Of a stretch of 64,000 bases of DNA, positions 53,896 to 62,845 are shown piece by piece; position 1 is the first letter of the stretch; each line of letters begins with the position of its first letter. The notes under the pieces were generated by a model that ran no database searches, had not been told where the DNA came from, and worked only from the letters and a program-made list of their open reading frames with translations. The position numbers and the translations under genes are program-made. This stretch comes from JANQJD01 sp965601685 (GTDB lineage Bacteria; Pseudomonadota; Alphaproteobacteria; Rhodospirillales; Rhodospirillaceae), in contig CBFCWI010000002.1 of assembly GCA_965601685.1 (NCBI GenBank), positions 310,001-374,000 on the forward strand. Direction: 5' to 3'.

Positions 53896-53914
53896 ATGGT
53901 TATCTCCATGGTTA
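53891..53914 (+). repeat. 12-bp tandem duplication across the start of the NasA-like gene
   Basis: The unit tctccatggtta occurs twice without mismatch, at 53891-53902 and 53903-53914. Each copy carries an ATG (53896 and 53908) in the same frame, so the duplication doubled the start codon and adds four codons. Confidence 0.9.
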
Positions 53915-56346
53915 GTTCCGTTAGGACGATCTGCCCTTATTGTGGGGTTGGCTGTGGCGTGACCGTGACAGCCACGCCGACAGGATGGATCACACGGGGC
54001 GACCGAGAGCATCCAGCTAACCGTGGTTGGTTGTGCTTGAAGGGAGTCTCCTTAGCGGAGACTCTTGGATCCGCAACACGCCTGCTGCACCCTATAGTGG
54101 ATAAACGTGTGGTCAGCTGGCAAGAGGCCATGACTCAGACAGCTCGCCGGATCCGTTCGACCATCGACGCGCACGGCCCAGATGCCTTCTCTTTCTATCT
54201 ATCCGGCCAATTGCTAATAGAGGACTATTACGCTGCTAATAAACTTGCTAAGGGGTTTCTCGGCACGGCGAACGTCGATACCAATTCGCGTCTGTGTATG
54301 GCTTCGACCGTTGCGGGTCATTGTCGTGCCTTTGGCGCTGACGCTGTACCCGGTTGTTACGATGATCTAGAAACCGCCGACCTAGTGGTGCTCGTTGGAT
54401 CCAATCTGGCTTGGTGCCATCCTGTTCTGTTCCAGCGTCTACGGCAGGCGACTAAGCAACATGGAACACGGGTAGTGGTCATTGACCCACGCAAAACTGA
54501 GAGCTGTACCATCGCTAACCTGCACATCCCCATCGCTCCCGGGGGCGACGTTGCTCTGTTCAATGGTCTTCTCCTTTACCTACACAGGACCGGTCATGTG
54601 AATCAGTCCTTTATTGCAAGGCATACAAGAGATTTTTCTGCAGCATTGGAAGCAGCATCGGATGGTGAAACGCCGCTATCAGCTGATGTTGCCTGTTTCT
54701 ATCATTGGTTCGCTATTACAGAACGAGTGGTCACTGTCTTCTCGCAAGGGATCAACCAATCGTCGCAAGGAACGGACAAAGTCAACGCCATCATTAACGT
54801 TCATCTGGCAACTGGCCGGATCGGCCGTCCTAGCATGGGGCCCTTCTCTATTACTGGCCAGCCCAATGCCATGGGCGGACGCGAGGTTGGCGGCTTCGCT
54901 ACTCAGCTTGCAGCTCATATGGGCTTCAATCCCGAATCGGTCGACCGAGTGCGCAGATTCTGGCAGGCCCCTCAGATAGCGACCCACGAAGGGCTGAAGG
55001 CTGTAGATCTGTTCCGTGCCATAGACGACGGACAGGTGAGAGCCGTGTGGATTATAGCCACCAATCCGGCCGTAAGCCAGCCAGACGCAGACCGTGTGCG
55101 TCGGGCACTCGCTCGCTGCCCAGTGGTCATCGTCTCCGACTGCGTAGCAGATACTGACACCTTGCGTCAAGCCCACATCTCTTTACCAGCCTTAGCCTGG
55201 GGTGAGAAGGACGGCACAGTGACGAATTCGGATCGTACCTTGTCTCGGCAGCGCCCATTCCTGCCGTGTCCGGGCGAAGCCAGGGCGGATTGGCAAGCTA
55301 TTGCTTGTGTCGCTCGTGCCCTTGGCTATGGTTCAGCCTTTAGCTGGCGGTCGCCTAGCGAAGTATTCAATGAATACGCCCGTCTGACTGCCTTTGAGAA
55401 CAAAGGCAGCCGCGCCCTTGATTTGTCCGCCTGGATTGGCACAGACTACGAGACTCTTCAGCCCTCTCCCTGGGGTGGTGCACGCCTTTTTACCAACAGT
55501 CGTTTCTTCCACAAGGATGGCCGTGCCCGCTTTGTTGCTGTCCATTGCCATGCTCCCCGTGAGAGTCCTTGTCCTGCTTTCCCGCTACGCCTGAACAGTG
55601 GTCGCTACCGCGACCAATGGCATACAATGACCAGAACGGGTCTCGCTGCCCGTCTCTTTCGTCATCGATCAGAACCGCGCTTGGATATGCACCCTGCAGA
55701 CAGCGTCCAGTTTGGCCTAAAGGATAACATGCTGGTCCGAGTGGTAAGCCGGTATGGAGACTATGTGGCACGCGTCTGCCTCACCACAGACCAGCGGCTG
55801 GGGGAGGTTTTTTTGCCACTCCACTGGAACGACGTCTATGCGGCACGGGCGGTTAGCGGCCGCCTCTATCCTGCCTATATTGATCCGATTTCAGGACAAC
55901 CTGAACTAAAACACGTTCCTGTACATGTACACCCTTACAGAGTCACATGGCATGGTCTTCTAATATGTGCAGATCTCCCAATGCTCCCAAAGAGTGGGCC
56001 TTGGTGGGTCAGACAGGTCATGGAGCAGACGCATGTTGTGACGCTAGCAGGCGACAAAAAGGAACAAGCCGCTGCTCTGGTAACCGCTCTGGATGACCGC
56101 TACGGTCCCTCCTCCCGCATCGAGGGGATCAACCGTGCCAGCTATGGCTGGGTAACAGCAGAGAAACGGCTGAGCGCTGTTTTATTCCTCTCACCACAGA
56201 AGCCTGACATTACTCTCACCTGGGTAGCCGCACAAGTCGGCAAGATCTTAGCGACACCTGCGGACTGTACTGCTCTCCTAGCAGGGCGAGCAGCGGCTCA
56301 TCTATCATCCGATGCGACGATGCCTACGATGCCCTGCCCTACCTAA
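53896..56346 (+). CDS. assimilatory nitrate reductase-type molybdoenzyme catalytic subunit
   Basis: This 816-residue Mo-bisMGD oxidoreductase is most like NasA, which reduces nitrate to nitrite in the cytoplasm. The N-terminal [4Fe-4S] cysteines are C13, C16, C20 and C47 (CPYCGVGC, WLCLKG). The molybdenum ligand is probably C134 in NSRLCMAST. GQPNAMGGREVGGFATQLAA and the C-terminal dinucleotide-binding domain (PLRLNSGRYRDQWHTMTRTG) are present. NasA usually continues into a BFD-type [2Fe-2S] domain beginning with a CxC motif. This protein stops just before it, at LLAGRAAAHLSSD. There is no nitrite reductase, transporter or electron-transfer partner nearby. A formate dehydrogenase-like role is the alternative. 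The start may be 53896 or 53908. Confidence 0.8.
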   Translation: MVISMVSSVRTICPYCGVGCGVTVTATPTGWITRGDREHPANRGWLCLKGVSLAETLGSATRLLHPIVDKRVVSWQEAMTQTARRIRSTIDAHGPDAFSFYLSGQLLIEDYYAANKLAKGFLGTANVDTNSRLCMASTVAGHCRAFGADAVPGCYDDLETADLVVLVGSNLAWCHPVLFQRLRQATKQHGTRVVVIDPRKTESCTIANLHIPIAPGGDVALFNGLLLYLHRTGHVNQSFIARHTRDFSAALEAASDGETPLSADVACFYHWFAITERVVTVFSQGINQSSQGTDKVNAIINVHLATGRIGRPSMGPFSITGQPNAMGGREVGGFATQLAAHMGFNPESVDRVRRFWQAPQIATHEGLKAVDLFRAIDDGQVRAVWIIATNPAVSQPDADRVRRALARCPVVIVSDCVADTDTLRQAHISLPALAWGEKDGTVTNSDRTLSRQRPFLPCPGEARADWQAIACVARALGYGSAFSWRSPSEVFNEYARLTAFENKGSRALDLSAWIGTDYETLQPSPWGGARLFTNSRFFHKDGRARFVAVHCHAPRESPCPAFPLRLNSGRYRDQWHTMTRTGLAARLFRHRSEPRLDMHPADSVQFGLKDNMLVRVVSRYGDYVARVCLTTDQRLGEVFLPLHWNDVYAARAVSGRLYPAYIDPISGQPELKHVPVHVHPYRVTWHGLLICADLPMLPKSGPWWVRQVMEQTHVVTLAGDKKEQAAALVTALDDRYGPSSRIEGINRASYGWVTAEKRLSAVLFLSPQKPDITLTWVAAQVGKILATPADCTALLAGRAAAHLSSDATMPTMPCPT

Positions 56347-56737
56347 CTCAGTAGCCTGCGTCCATAACCTCCTGCCTCCTCGAGATAAGCGGTTGACGAC
56401 TGTTGCCTAGAGTGGCGCCCTTCTCAAGACCTGGCACTGGTTCAGGTCTTCAGTCCTGTGCTGCTGGCTGGCATTTGTTGTTGTGAGCGGCGGAGCCAGT
56501 GAGGATGCTACTGATGACACTGTGTGCCGCTGCTTCGCATAATGAATGCTACCTTCTGTTTCTCACCCCACTACGGGTCTATGAGAAGCAGCACGATTAG
56601 GTAAGAGGAGGCAACCCTGTCTGCCAATTTCTTGATCTATCTGAAATAGCGGTTCTTTTGCTCACAAAACGAGAGACTCAGCCGTTGACAAAGAAGTGTA
56701 GCCTTTGTAGTTAGGATGCGTTCGTTTTTCTGGAGTG
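56347..56737. other. spacer between the NasA-like gene and tRNA-Leu
   Basis: No gene is intact here. Around 56519-56536 one frame reads VCRCFA followed by stops, which recalls the CxCF start of the BFD domain missing from the upstream enzyme; the match is short and may be chance. The final 55 bases hold the likely tRNA promoter. Confidence 0.4.
56685..56717 (+). promoter_or_regulatory. possible promoter of tRNA-Leu
   Basis: A perfect TTGACA at 56685-56690 lies about 50 bases before the tRNA. The -10 is unclear: TAGTTA is at the ideal 17-base spacing, and TAGGAT (four of six matches) is at 21 bases. Confidence 0.4.
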
Positions 56738-56824
56738 GCCCAGGTGGCGGAAGTGGTAGACGCGCTAGATTCAGGTTCTAGTGGCTGGAGGGCCGTGGAA
56801 GTTCGAGTCTTCTCCTGGGCACCA
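56738..56824 (+). tRNA. tRNA-Leu (anticodon CAG)
   Basis: The 87-base sequence folds as a class II tRNA. The acceptor stem pairs gcccagg (56738-56744) with cctgggc (56814-56820), followed by a discriminator A and an encoded CCA (56822-56824). The D-loop has the leucine-type ggcggaagtggtagacg. The anticodon stem ctaga/tctag encloses ttCAGgt. There is a long variable arm, and the T-arm loop is ttcgagt. The CAG anticodon reads CUG codons. rnd follows 135 bases later. Confidence 0.95.
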
Positions 56825-56959
56825 AGTGTTCCAGTCGCATGTGAATGCGAAAGAGTGAATGCTCGACACGGCTGCCTGCATAGGCAGTCAGGAGGTGGAT
56901 CGTTCAAGAATGAGATTCAGGTAGGTAGTCAGCATTCAGCATAGGCGCAGGTAGGACGT

Positions 56960-57562
56960 ATGATCACGCATTACCATCGTCGTGATTTACCAGAGAGCTT
57001 CTCCCTCAGAGAGGTGGTTGCAGTGGATACCGAGACGATGGGGCTTGTGCCTCGGCGTGATCGGTTATGTGTTGTGCAGCTTTCAAATGGTGACGAGCAT
57101 TGTCATGTGGTGCACCTTGATCGCAGTTATCGCTGTCCACGCCTCAGAGACGTGCTCACTGACCCCCGCACCCTCAAGATCTTCCATTTCGCCCGGTTTG
57201 ATCTAGCCGTTCTCCGGCACTACCTGGATGTAGTGTGTGCCCCTGTGTACTGCACGAAACTTGCCTCACGGCTAGCACGTACAAATATTGAACGTCACAG
57301 TCTTAAGGATTTATGCCGGGACTTACTTGGGATTGAACTGCCGAAGCAGCAGCAAAGCTCGGACTGGGGAAACGAGAACCTGACGCCACAGCAGATCGAA
57401 TATGCTGCAAGCGATGTCTTATATCTGCACTCTCTCAAGAAACGCCTTGATGATCTGCTGAAACGCGAGAACCGCTGTGAGCTCGCAGAGTCTTGCTTCC
57501 GCTTTCTCCCAGATCGGGCGGCCCTTGACTTAGCCGGCTGGGAAGATCCATTCGCCTATTAG
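56960..57562 (+). CDS. rnd: ribonuclease D-type 3'-5' exonuclease (short form)
   Basis: RNase D trims tRNA and other small RNA 3' ends. The 200-residue protein is the short alphaproteobacterial form with only the DEDDy exonuclease domain: VAVDTETMGL, IFHFARFDLAVL, ARTNIERHSLKDLCRDLLGI and YAASDVLYLHSL are visible. No HRDC domain follows. A ggtagga just before the ATG serves as ribosome-binding site. It lies downstream of a tRNA gene and converges on amrS with one base between the stops. Confidence 0.92.
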   Translation: MITHYHRRDLPESFSLREVVAVDTETMGLVPRRDRLCVVQLSNGDEHCHVVHLDRSYRCPRLRDVLTDPRTLKIFHFARFDLAVLRHYLDVVCAPVYCTKLASRLARTNIERHSLKDLCRDLLGIELPKQQQSSDWGNENLTPQQIEYAASDVLYLHSLKKRLDDLLKRENRCELAESCFRFLPDRAALDLAGWEDPFAY

Positions 57563-57563
57563 G

Positions 57564-58658
57564 CTACCTGTGTGTCGGTGGCGGGCGTCGACGCCCAGGC
57601 GGGCAACCAAACAGCCCTGCACATATCGTGCCGCACGTCTGACAGCATCCACCGTCTGTCAGAGCATAGTAGCTGATCCGATTCTGGCTGCGTGCTATGA
57701 GTCTCTTTCCACACTTGCAGCAATAAGTCACACCTCCACCATCATGATGCACATTTCCGATGTAGACATAATGCATACCATTAGCTTTTGCAATGGCACT
57801 AGCACCCTTGAGAGTTTCTACAAGGGTGGGTGGCTTGTCAGTCATTTTCCAGCTGGGGTGGAAGGCTGTGAAATGTAGGGGAACATCTGGACCTAGTTCT
57901 CGCACTATCCACCTAGTCATGGCGTCGATTTCCCGATGGGAATCATTTTCACCTGGGATCAACAGGGTGGTCAGTTCAAACCAGACGTTAGTTTCGTGTT
58001 TAAGGTATCTCAGCGTGTCGAGGATAGGTTCAAGGTGAGCCGTCGCCAAGCGATGGTAGAAGTCCTCAGTGAAAGCTTTCAAGTCTATGTTGGCCGCATT
58101 CATATGCGCAAAGAATTCCCGGCGGGCCGTGGGCGTGATATATCCTGCTGTCACCGCTACCGTCTGGATCCCCATAGCATGGCATGCCTGGGCCGTATCG
58201 ACCGCATATTCTAGGGCAATCACAGGCTCGTTGTAGGTGAAGGAGACGCTATGACAATCCAGCCGGCGGGCCGCCTGGGCAATGGTCTGCGGCGAAGCGA
58301 TATCCAGCAGGCGATCGAATCGGCGGGTCTTCGAGAGGTGCCAGTTCTGGCAGAATCGGCACGTCAGGTTGCAGCCAGCTGTACCGAAGGAGAGGGTAGC
58401 CGTACCCGGCAAGAAATGGTACAGTGGTTTTTTCTCTAGGGGATCGATATAGAACCCGGAAGAACGTCCATAGGTAGTAAGAATTATCTGTGTACCGTCA
58501 CTAGCGCGTACGAGGCACAGGCCACGCTGACCCGCCTGCAGCTTACACGCGCGTGGACAGACATCGCACTGGATACGACCATCGTGAAGCCGTTGCCAAT
58601 ACCGTCCAGGCCAAGTGCTGATGAAGTGCTCTGTCACGACTCCTACTCCTACGTTCAT
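57564..58658 (-). CDS. amrS: AmmeMemoRadiSam system radical SAM enzyme AmrS
   Basis: AmrS is the radical-SAM partner of the AMMECR1 and MEMO proteins; its substrate is unknown. The 364-residue product has an N-terminal cysteine cluster (C31, C34, C38, C48 in CDVCPRACKL and GLCLVR), the radical-SAM cluster C96, C100 and C103 in CNLTCRFCQNWHLSK, SFTYNEPVIALEYAVDTA, ANIDLKAFTEDFYH and LLIPGENDSHREID. A C-terminal extension carries further Cys pairs (YCCKCGKRL, GCCQTCG) that could bind zinc. I chose the ATG at 58658; the frame opens at 58790. It is divergent from the MEMO/AMMECR1 gene. Confidence 0.9.
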   Translation of the reverse strand: MNVGVGVVTEHFISTWPGRYWQRLHDGRIQCDVCPRACKLQAGQRGLCLVRASDGTQIILTTYGRSSGFYIDPLEKKPLYHFLPGTATLSFGTAGCNLTCRFCQNWHLSKTRRFDRLLDIASPQTIAQAARRLDCHSVSFTYNEPVIALEYAVDTAQACHAMGIQTVAVTAGYITPTARREFFAHMNAANIDLKAFTEDFYHRLATAHLEPILDTLRYLKHETNVWFELTTLLIPGENDSHREIDAMTRWIVRELGPDVPLHFTAFHPSWKMTDKPPTLVETLKGASAIAKANGMHYVYIGNVHHDGGGVTYCCKCGKRLIARSQNRISYYALTDGGCCQTCGTICAGLFGCPPGRRRPPPTHR

Positions 58659-58787
58659 ATATTTGCAGGAATCTCCTGCCTCAAGCGACGGCTCTGCGGT
58701 ATCTAGATCTGGCCCAGACCCTGTCACTCCGGACACCATGGGAATGTAGCCGTATCTTAGAGAAATCACAGGTGAGCATGGCCACAC

Positions 58788-58803
58788 CATGCTATCATGC
58801 TAT
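58788..58803 (+). repeat. 8-bp tandem duplication between amrS and the MEMO/AMMECR1 gene
   Basis: The unit catgctat is repeated at 58788-58795 and 58796-58803, about 40 bases before the ATG at 58843 in the intergenic region. Confidence 0.7.
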
Positions 58804-58842
58804 ACTGGTAGGCAAGGGAATAGTGACGTCAGGGAGGATGGC

Positions 58843-60285
58843 ATGGCTTCCGTGAGAGCGGCCGTGGTTGCCGGTTCCTTTTATCCCGCTAATCCTAGCG
58901 AATTGACCGCTATGATCCGCAAATATATAGCTCTGGCACGGGGCATGGCCAATGCGGCTGTGCCAAAAGCGCTGATTGCACCCCACGCTGGTTATATCTA
59001 TTCTGGACCTGTAGCGGCTAGGGCATATGCCCGTCTGCTGCCTGCCCGTGGCCGGTTTAGCCGGGTGGTATTGATCGGTCCATCACATCTTGTCACATTC
59101 CAGGGTTTCGCTCTATCGAGTGCTGAGGCATACGAGACACCCCTGGGTCGCATTCCTATCGACCAAGCAGCTGTGGAAGCGTTACGTACTATGCGTGGGA
59201 TCACTGTGCGAGACGCCGTGCACGCACAGGAGCACAGTCTAGAGGTACACTTGCCGTTTCTGCAGGAGGTGATAGGCCCTTTTACTCTTGTTCCAGTAAT
59301 CACAGGCGAAGCTGGCCCTGAAGAAGTAGCGGCCGTGCTGGAGATGACATGGGGCGGTCCGGAGACGCTAGTAGTCGTCAGTACTGATCTCAGCCATTAT
59401 CTAGACTACGAATCTTGCCAGAAATTAGATGAAACTACTATGCAAGCTATTGAATCGTGCCATATTCATAGCATCAACCATGACCAAGCTTGTGGTCGAG
59501 TCCCTGTGCGCGGGCTCTTGGCCGTGGCCCGCCGCAAGGGTCTCACTGTTGTAACCCTTGACGTGCGCAACTCAGGAGACACGGCCGGCCCCCGCAACCG
59601 TGTAGTCGGCTATGGCGCTTGGGCTTTACTGGAGCAGCACACGGCTAGCATGGTAGCAGCAGAGGATCACAGCCAGATTCTTCTGGGATTGCATGGTGAG
59701 ACGCTGTTGCACGTCGCCGCAGCTTCCATCCGTCATGGTCTTTATTATGGACGCAGCATCCCACTCGATCTTAACAGTTTTCCACCTGCGCTGCGTCAAC
59801 CCAGTGCCGCTTTTGTGACTCTCAACCGTGCCGGCCAGTTGCGAGGCTGCATGGGTTCGTCACAGGCTTGGCATGCCTTGGTCGAGGACGTGGCAGACAA
59901 CGCCTTTGAAGCAGCCTTTGCTGATCCACGTTTCCGCCCCCTGCTGAGACACGAGCTCCCAGAATTAGAGGTAACAGTATCGCTGCTAACAGACCCACAG
60001 CCGATGCTATTCCACGATCAGGGTGATCTTCTAGCACAGGTGCGATCTGGCATCGATGGTCTGCTCTTTGAGGATCAGGGCCATCAAGGATTACTGCTGC
60101 CACAAGTGTGGGAGCAGATTCCCAAGAGAAGTGATTTCCTGGTTTCTCTGAAACGCAAAGCTGGTTTAGCCGCAACCTACTGGTCACCGACTGTCAGGGT
60201 CTACCGTTTTACTGCTTGCAGTGTCAAAAGTGCCGATTTGCCCGATCCAACGATATTGTGGAAAACATCTACAGAAACAGCATAA
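58843..60285 (+). CDS. fused AmmeMemoRadiSam system proteins B and A (MEMO1 + AMMECR1)
   Basis: Two families found from bacteria to humans are joined in one 480-residue protein. The MEMO1 domain (about residues 1-265) shows VVAGSFYPANPSELTAMIRK, APHAGYIYSGPVAARAYA, VLIGPSHLV, EHSLEVHLPFLQ, VVSTDLSHYLDY and MQAIESCHIH. The AMMECR1 domain (about 290-475) shows FVTLNRAGQLRGCMGSSQAW and DNAFEAAFADPRFRPLLRHE, then WEQIPKRSDFLVSLKRKAGL. A strong Shine-Dalgarno (agggagg at 58831-58837) supports the ATG at 58843. The biochemical role is unknown. The adjacent amrS suggests that the three parts work together, perhaps in a modification reaction. Confidence 0.92.
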   Translation: MASVRAAVVAGSFYPANPSELTAMIRKYIALARGMANAAVPKALIAPHAGYIYSGPVAARAYARLLPARGRFSRVVLIGPSHLVTFQGFALSSAEAYETPLGRIPIDQAAVEALRTMRGITVRDAVHAQEHSLEVHLPFLQEVIGPFTLVPVITGEAGPEEVAAVLEMTWGGPETLVVVSTDLSHYLDYESCQKLDETTMQAIESCHIHSINHDQACGRVPVRGLLAVARRKGLTVVTLDVRNSGDTAGPRNRVVGYGAWALLEQHTASMVAAEDHSQILLGLHGETLLHVAAASIRHGLYYGRSIPLDLNSFPPALRQPSAAFVTLNRAGQLRGCMGSSQAWHALVEDVADNAFEAAFADPRFRPLLRHELPELEVTVSLLTDPQPMLFHDQGDLLAQVRSGIDGLLFEDQGHQGLLLPQVWEQIPKRSDFLVSLKRKAGLAATYWSPTVRVYRFTACSVKSADLPDPTILWKTSTETA

Positions 60286-60432
60286 CACAGCATCACACAC
60301 AGATAAAGGAAGGTAGGTTAAACCACCGTCTGCCTTTCTCTCCGCCTTCCTCTGTGCTCCGAACACGCTTGCCATAGGGTTCTCCGTGCTGACCCGGAGA
60401 AAGAGAGGCCGCAAAAAAGGAATGCGGAATCG

Positions 60433-61839
60433 ATGATGCCATCTAGGATTCTACATGAGAATGAGACGCCGCTGGGATTATACAACACCCTGACGAGGCG
60501 TAAAGAACGCTTTGTACCCATAGATCCGCGGCACGTCCGTATGTACGTGTGTGGCCCCACAGTCTACGAGCGCGCTCATATCGGCAACGCACGGCCAGTG
60601 ATAGTGTTCGACGTGCTCTATAGGTTGCTGAAACAGCTGTACACGCGGGTTACCTATGTGCGCAATGTCACTGACGTGGATGACAAAATCAATGCCCGTG
60701 CTCTCGAAGACGGTTGTCCTATTGAAGTCCTCACTGCAGAAACAACGCGTTCCTTTCACGAAGACATGACAGCACTGAATGCGTTATCCCCTGATATTGA
60801 ACCACGGGCCACAGCTCACATCGCCGTTATGGTAGCAATGATTGAACGGCTGGTCGAACGAGGACATGCTTACGTTGCTGCAGGGCATGTCCTGTTCAGT
60901 GTGGCCTCTACACCGATCTACGGTGCCTTGTCAGGTTGCTCACGTGAAGCAATGATTGCTGGGGCGCGAGTTGAAGTGGCGCCTTATAAACAGGACCCAG
61001 CTGATTTTGTCCTGTGGAAACCATCTCCTCCTGAGATGCCTGCTTGGGACAGCCCTTGGGGCCGCGGCCGACCGGGCTGGCATATAGAATGTTCCGCTAT
61101 GTCATCTTTCTACCTCGGCGAAACTTTCGACATTCATGGCGGTGGTCATGATTTGATCTTCCCACATCATGAGAATGAAATAGCCCAAAGTACCTGCGCT
61201 CATGGTAGAGCGTTCGTGCGCTATTGGCTCCACAACGGCTGGCTAATGATCGCAGGGGAAAAGATGTCAAAGTCGCTTGACAACTTCATAACAGTGCGCC
61301 AATTGCTAGACCAGGGCATTGCCGGTGAGATCATTCGTCTTGCTATCTTGGCTACCCACTATCACCAACCGTTGGACTGGACGCAAGAGGGATTACGTCA
61401 AGCGAAGCACACTATAGACCGCTTTTATGCAGCCCTGCGGGCTGTCGCTAACCTACCCCTTGCGACCACTACTGACGAGACATCTGAGATCACTGCGGCT
61501 TTATGTGATGACCTGAACACCCCACGCGCCATCGCTGCCCTACATGAGAACGTGACTGCTCTCAATAAGGCCACCGGCCGTGACGAAAAAATCAGACTGA
61601 AGACGGCATTGTACAATGGAGCTATGGTGCTTGGCCTACTCGCACAGGATCCAGAGGCGTGGTTTACATCGGGTGCAGCAATTGATTCTGGAGTGATTGA
61701 AGATCTTATAGCCCGCCGTGCCCTTGCTCGTAAGGCTCATAATTTCCCAGAGGCCGATCGAATCCGAGAGGAATTACATGGGATGGGAGTGATTCTAGAA
61801 GATTCTAGATCGCAGACTACTTGGAGAAAAGCACGGTGA
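60433..61839 (+). CDS. cysS: cysteinyl-tRNA synthetase
   Basis: CysRS charges tRNA-Cys. The 468-residue protein is complete: MYVCGPTVYERAHIGNARP contains the first zinc cysteine and the HIGH-type motif, FVLWKPSPPEMPAWDSPWG, GWHIECSAMSSFYLGETFDI, FPHHENEIAQST (zinc His and Glu), and KMSKS at about residues 277-281. A second ATG at 60436 is adjacent. It follows the MEMO/AMMECR1 gene by 147 bases, a link also seen in related genomes. Confidence 0.95.
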   Translation: MMPSRILHENETPLGLYNTLTRRKERFVPIDPRHVRMYVCGPTVYERAHIGNARPVIVFDVLYRLLKQLYTRVTYVRNVTDVDDKINARALEDGCPIEVLTAETTRSFHEDMTALNALSPDIEPRATAHIAVMVAMIERLVERGHAYVAAGHVLFSVASTPIYGALSGCSREAMIAGARVEVAPYKQDPADFVLWKPSPPEMPAWDSPWGRGRPGWHIECSAMSSFYLGETFDIHGGGHDLIFPHHENEIAQSTCAHGRAFVRYWLHNGWLMIAGEKMSKSLDNFITVRQLLDQGIAGEIIRLAILATHYHQPLDWTQEGLRQAKHTIDRFYAALRAVANLPLATTTDETSEITAALCDDLNTPRAIAALHENVTALNKATGRDEKIRLKTALYNGAMVLGLLAQDPEAWFTSGAAIDSGVIEDLIARRALARKAHNFPEADRIREELHGMGVILEDSRSQTTWRKAR

Positions 61840-62262
61840 AATGAGAACGCGCATGTGATTGATCTACATGGAGAAGCGACAAATTTTTAAGTATATTACT
61901 ACACTGTTGCTTTTGCATAACATTCCGTAATGACAGCGCGACCAACTCACCTCGCTCTCTACTCGTTCTGACTACCCCTGATGGACTTGCAGAGAGTGAG
62001 AGGACAGATGTGGTAAAGTGACGACTAAGGCCCCTCCTGCTAGCGCAGCAGAGAAAGACAGTTGAAATCAATAGAGCGTGCGCTCACCTTCGCTTTGGCA
62101 GTAGGGTAAGGTAACTAACCACCACGAGCAGCGCTACAACTTACCACTCGCAGATCTGTGCCTGTCGCCCTCTGAGAGGAGGAGCAGGGTCACAGAATGA
62201 TCTTGTATAACTGTGTGGGATTCTCTATAGGAGGCAGTTCTGAGGTGATGCAGAGGCTGACT
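61840..62262. other. gene-free spacer between cysS and rpmE
   Basis: I see no gene in these 423 bases. The frame of rpmE is open back to 62197, but L31 homology begins only at 62263. An AT-rich stretch near 61880-61920 and a g-rich stretch near 62030 are unremarkable. Confidence 0.45.
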
Positions 62263-62487
62263 ATGAAGGATAAGATTCACCCTGACTACCATGAAATCAC
62301 TGTCGTTATGACTGACGGAAGCGAGTTTCAAACACGCTCTACTTACGGTAGAGACGGTGCTGTTTTGCGTTTGGAGATAGACTATAAATCTCATCCAGCT
62401 TGGACAGGCGTGCACCGTTTAGTAGATACGGGTGGCCAGCTCGCTAAATTCAACAAGAGATTTGCTGGTTTCGGTATTCCGAAGTAA
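62263..62487 (+). CDS. rpmE: 50S ribosomal protein L31
   Basis: This 74-residue protein is the alphaproteobacterial L31 form without the zinc cysteines: MKDKIHPDYHEITVVMTDGS, EFQTRSTYGRDGAVLRLEID, SHPAWTG, and LVDTGGQLAKFNKRFAGF. A ggaggca about 30 bases upstream is too far to serve as a ribosome site, so the start relies on homology. The gene stands alone between spacers. Confidence 0.94.
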   Translation: MKDKIHPDYHEITVVMTDGSEFQTRSTYGRDGAVLRLEIDYKSHPAWTGVHRLVDTGGQLAKFNKRFAGFGIPK

Positions 62488-62845
62488 GTAGGCAGCCTGA
62501 GTGCTGCTGTTCTCTCTCTTGAACATGCTCCCTCGTGTCAGCACGTTGCAGATCGATAGCGCTACCTTGCTTAGCTTCGTGATGACGGTCTCTCTCGAAG
62601 AGCGAGTGAGTCCAGCAGACTGACGAACCCCCTTTGGAGGAAGGTGTAAACAATAAGAGAACCTATTCAGCCTTCCATCCATATGGGCGCCTGGTCAACA
62701 GCCTGCAGCTTGCTTTAGTCGGCCAGTCTGGCAGAAAGCAAGCTGCCATTCGCCCGGCTACTGGTTGAGCCAAGGTTTAGCCTAGCCATTAATCAGTGGT
62801 TGATAACAACGTAGCGAATGTCCTAAGATCGGGGAATTCATAAGA
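62488..62845. other. gene-free spacer after rpmE
   Basis: No gene or clear terminator is visible in these 358 bases. Overlapping minus-strand frames at 62419-62682 have no resemblance to known proteins. Confidence 0.45.
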
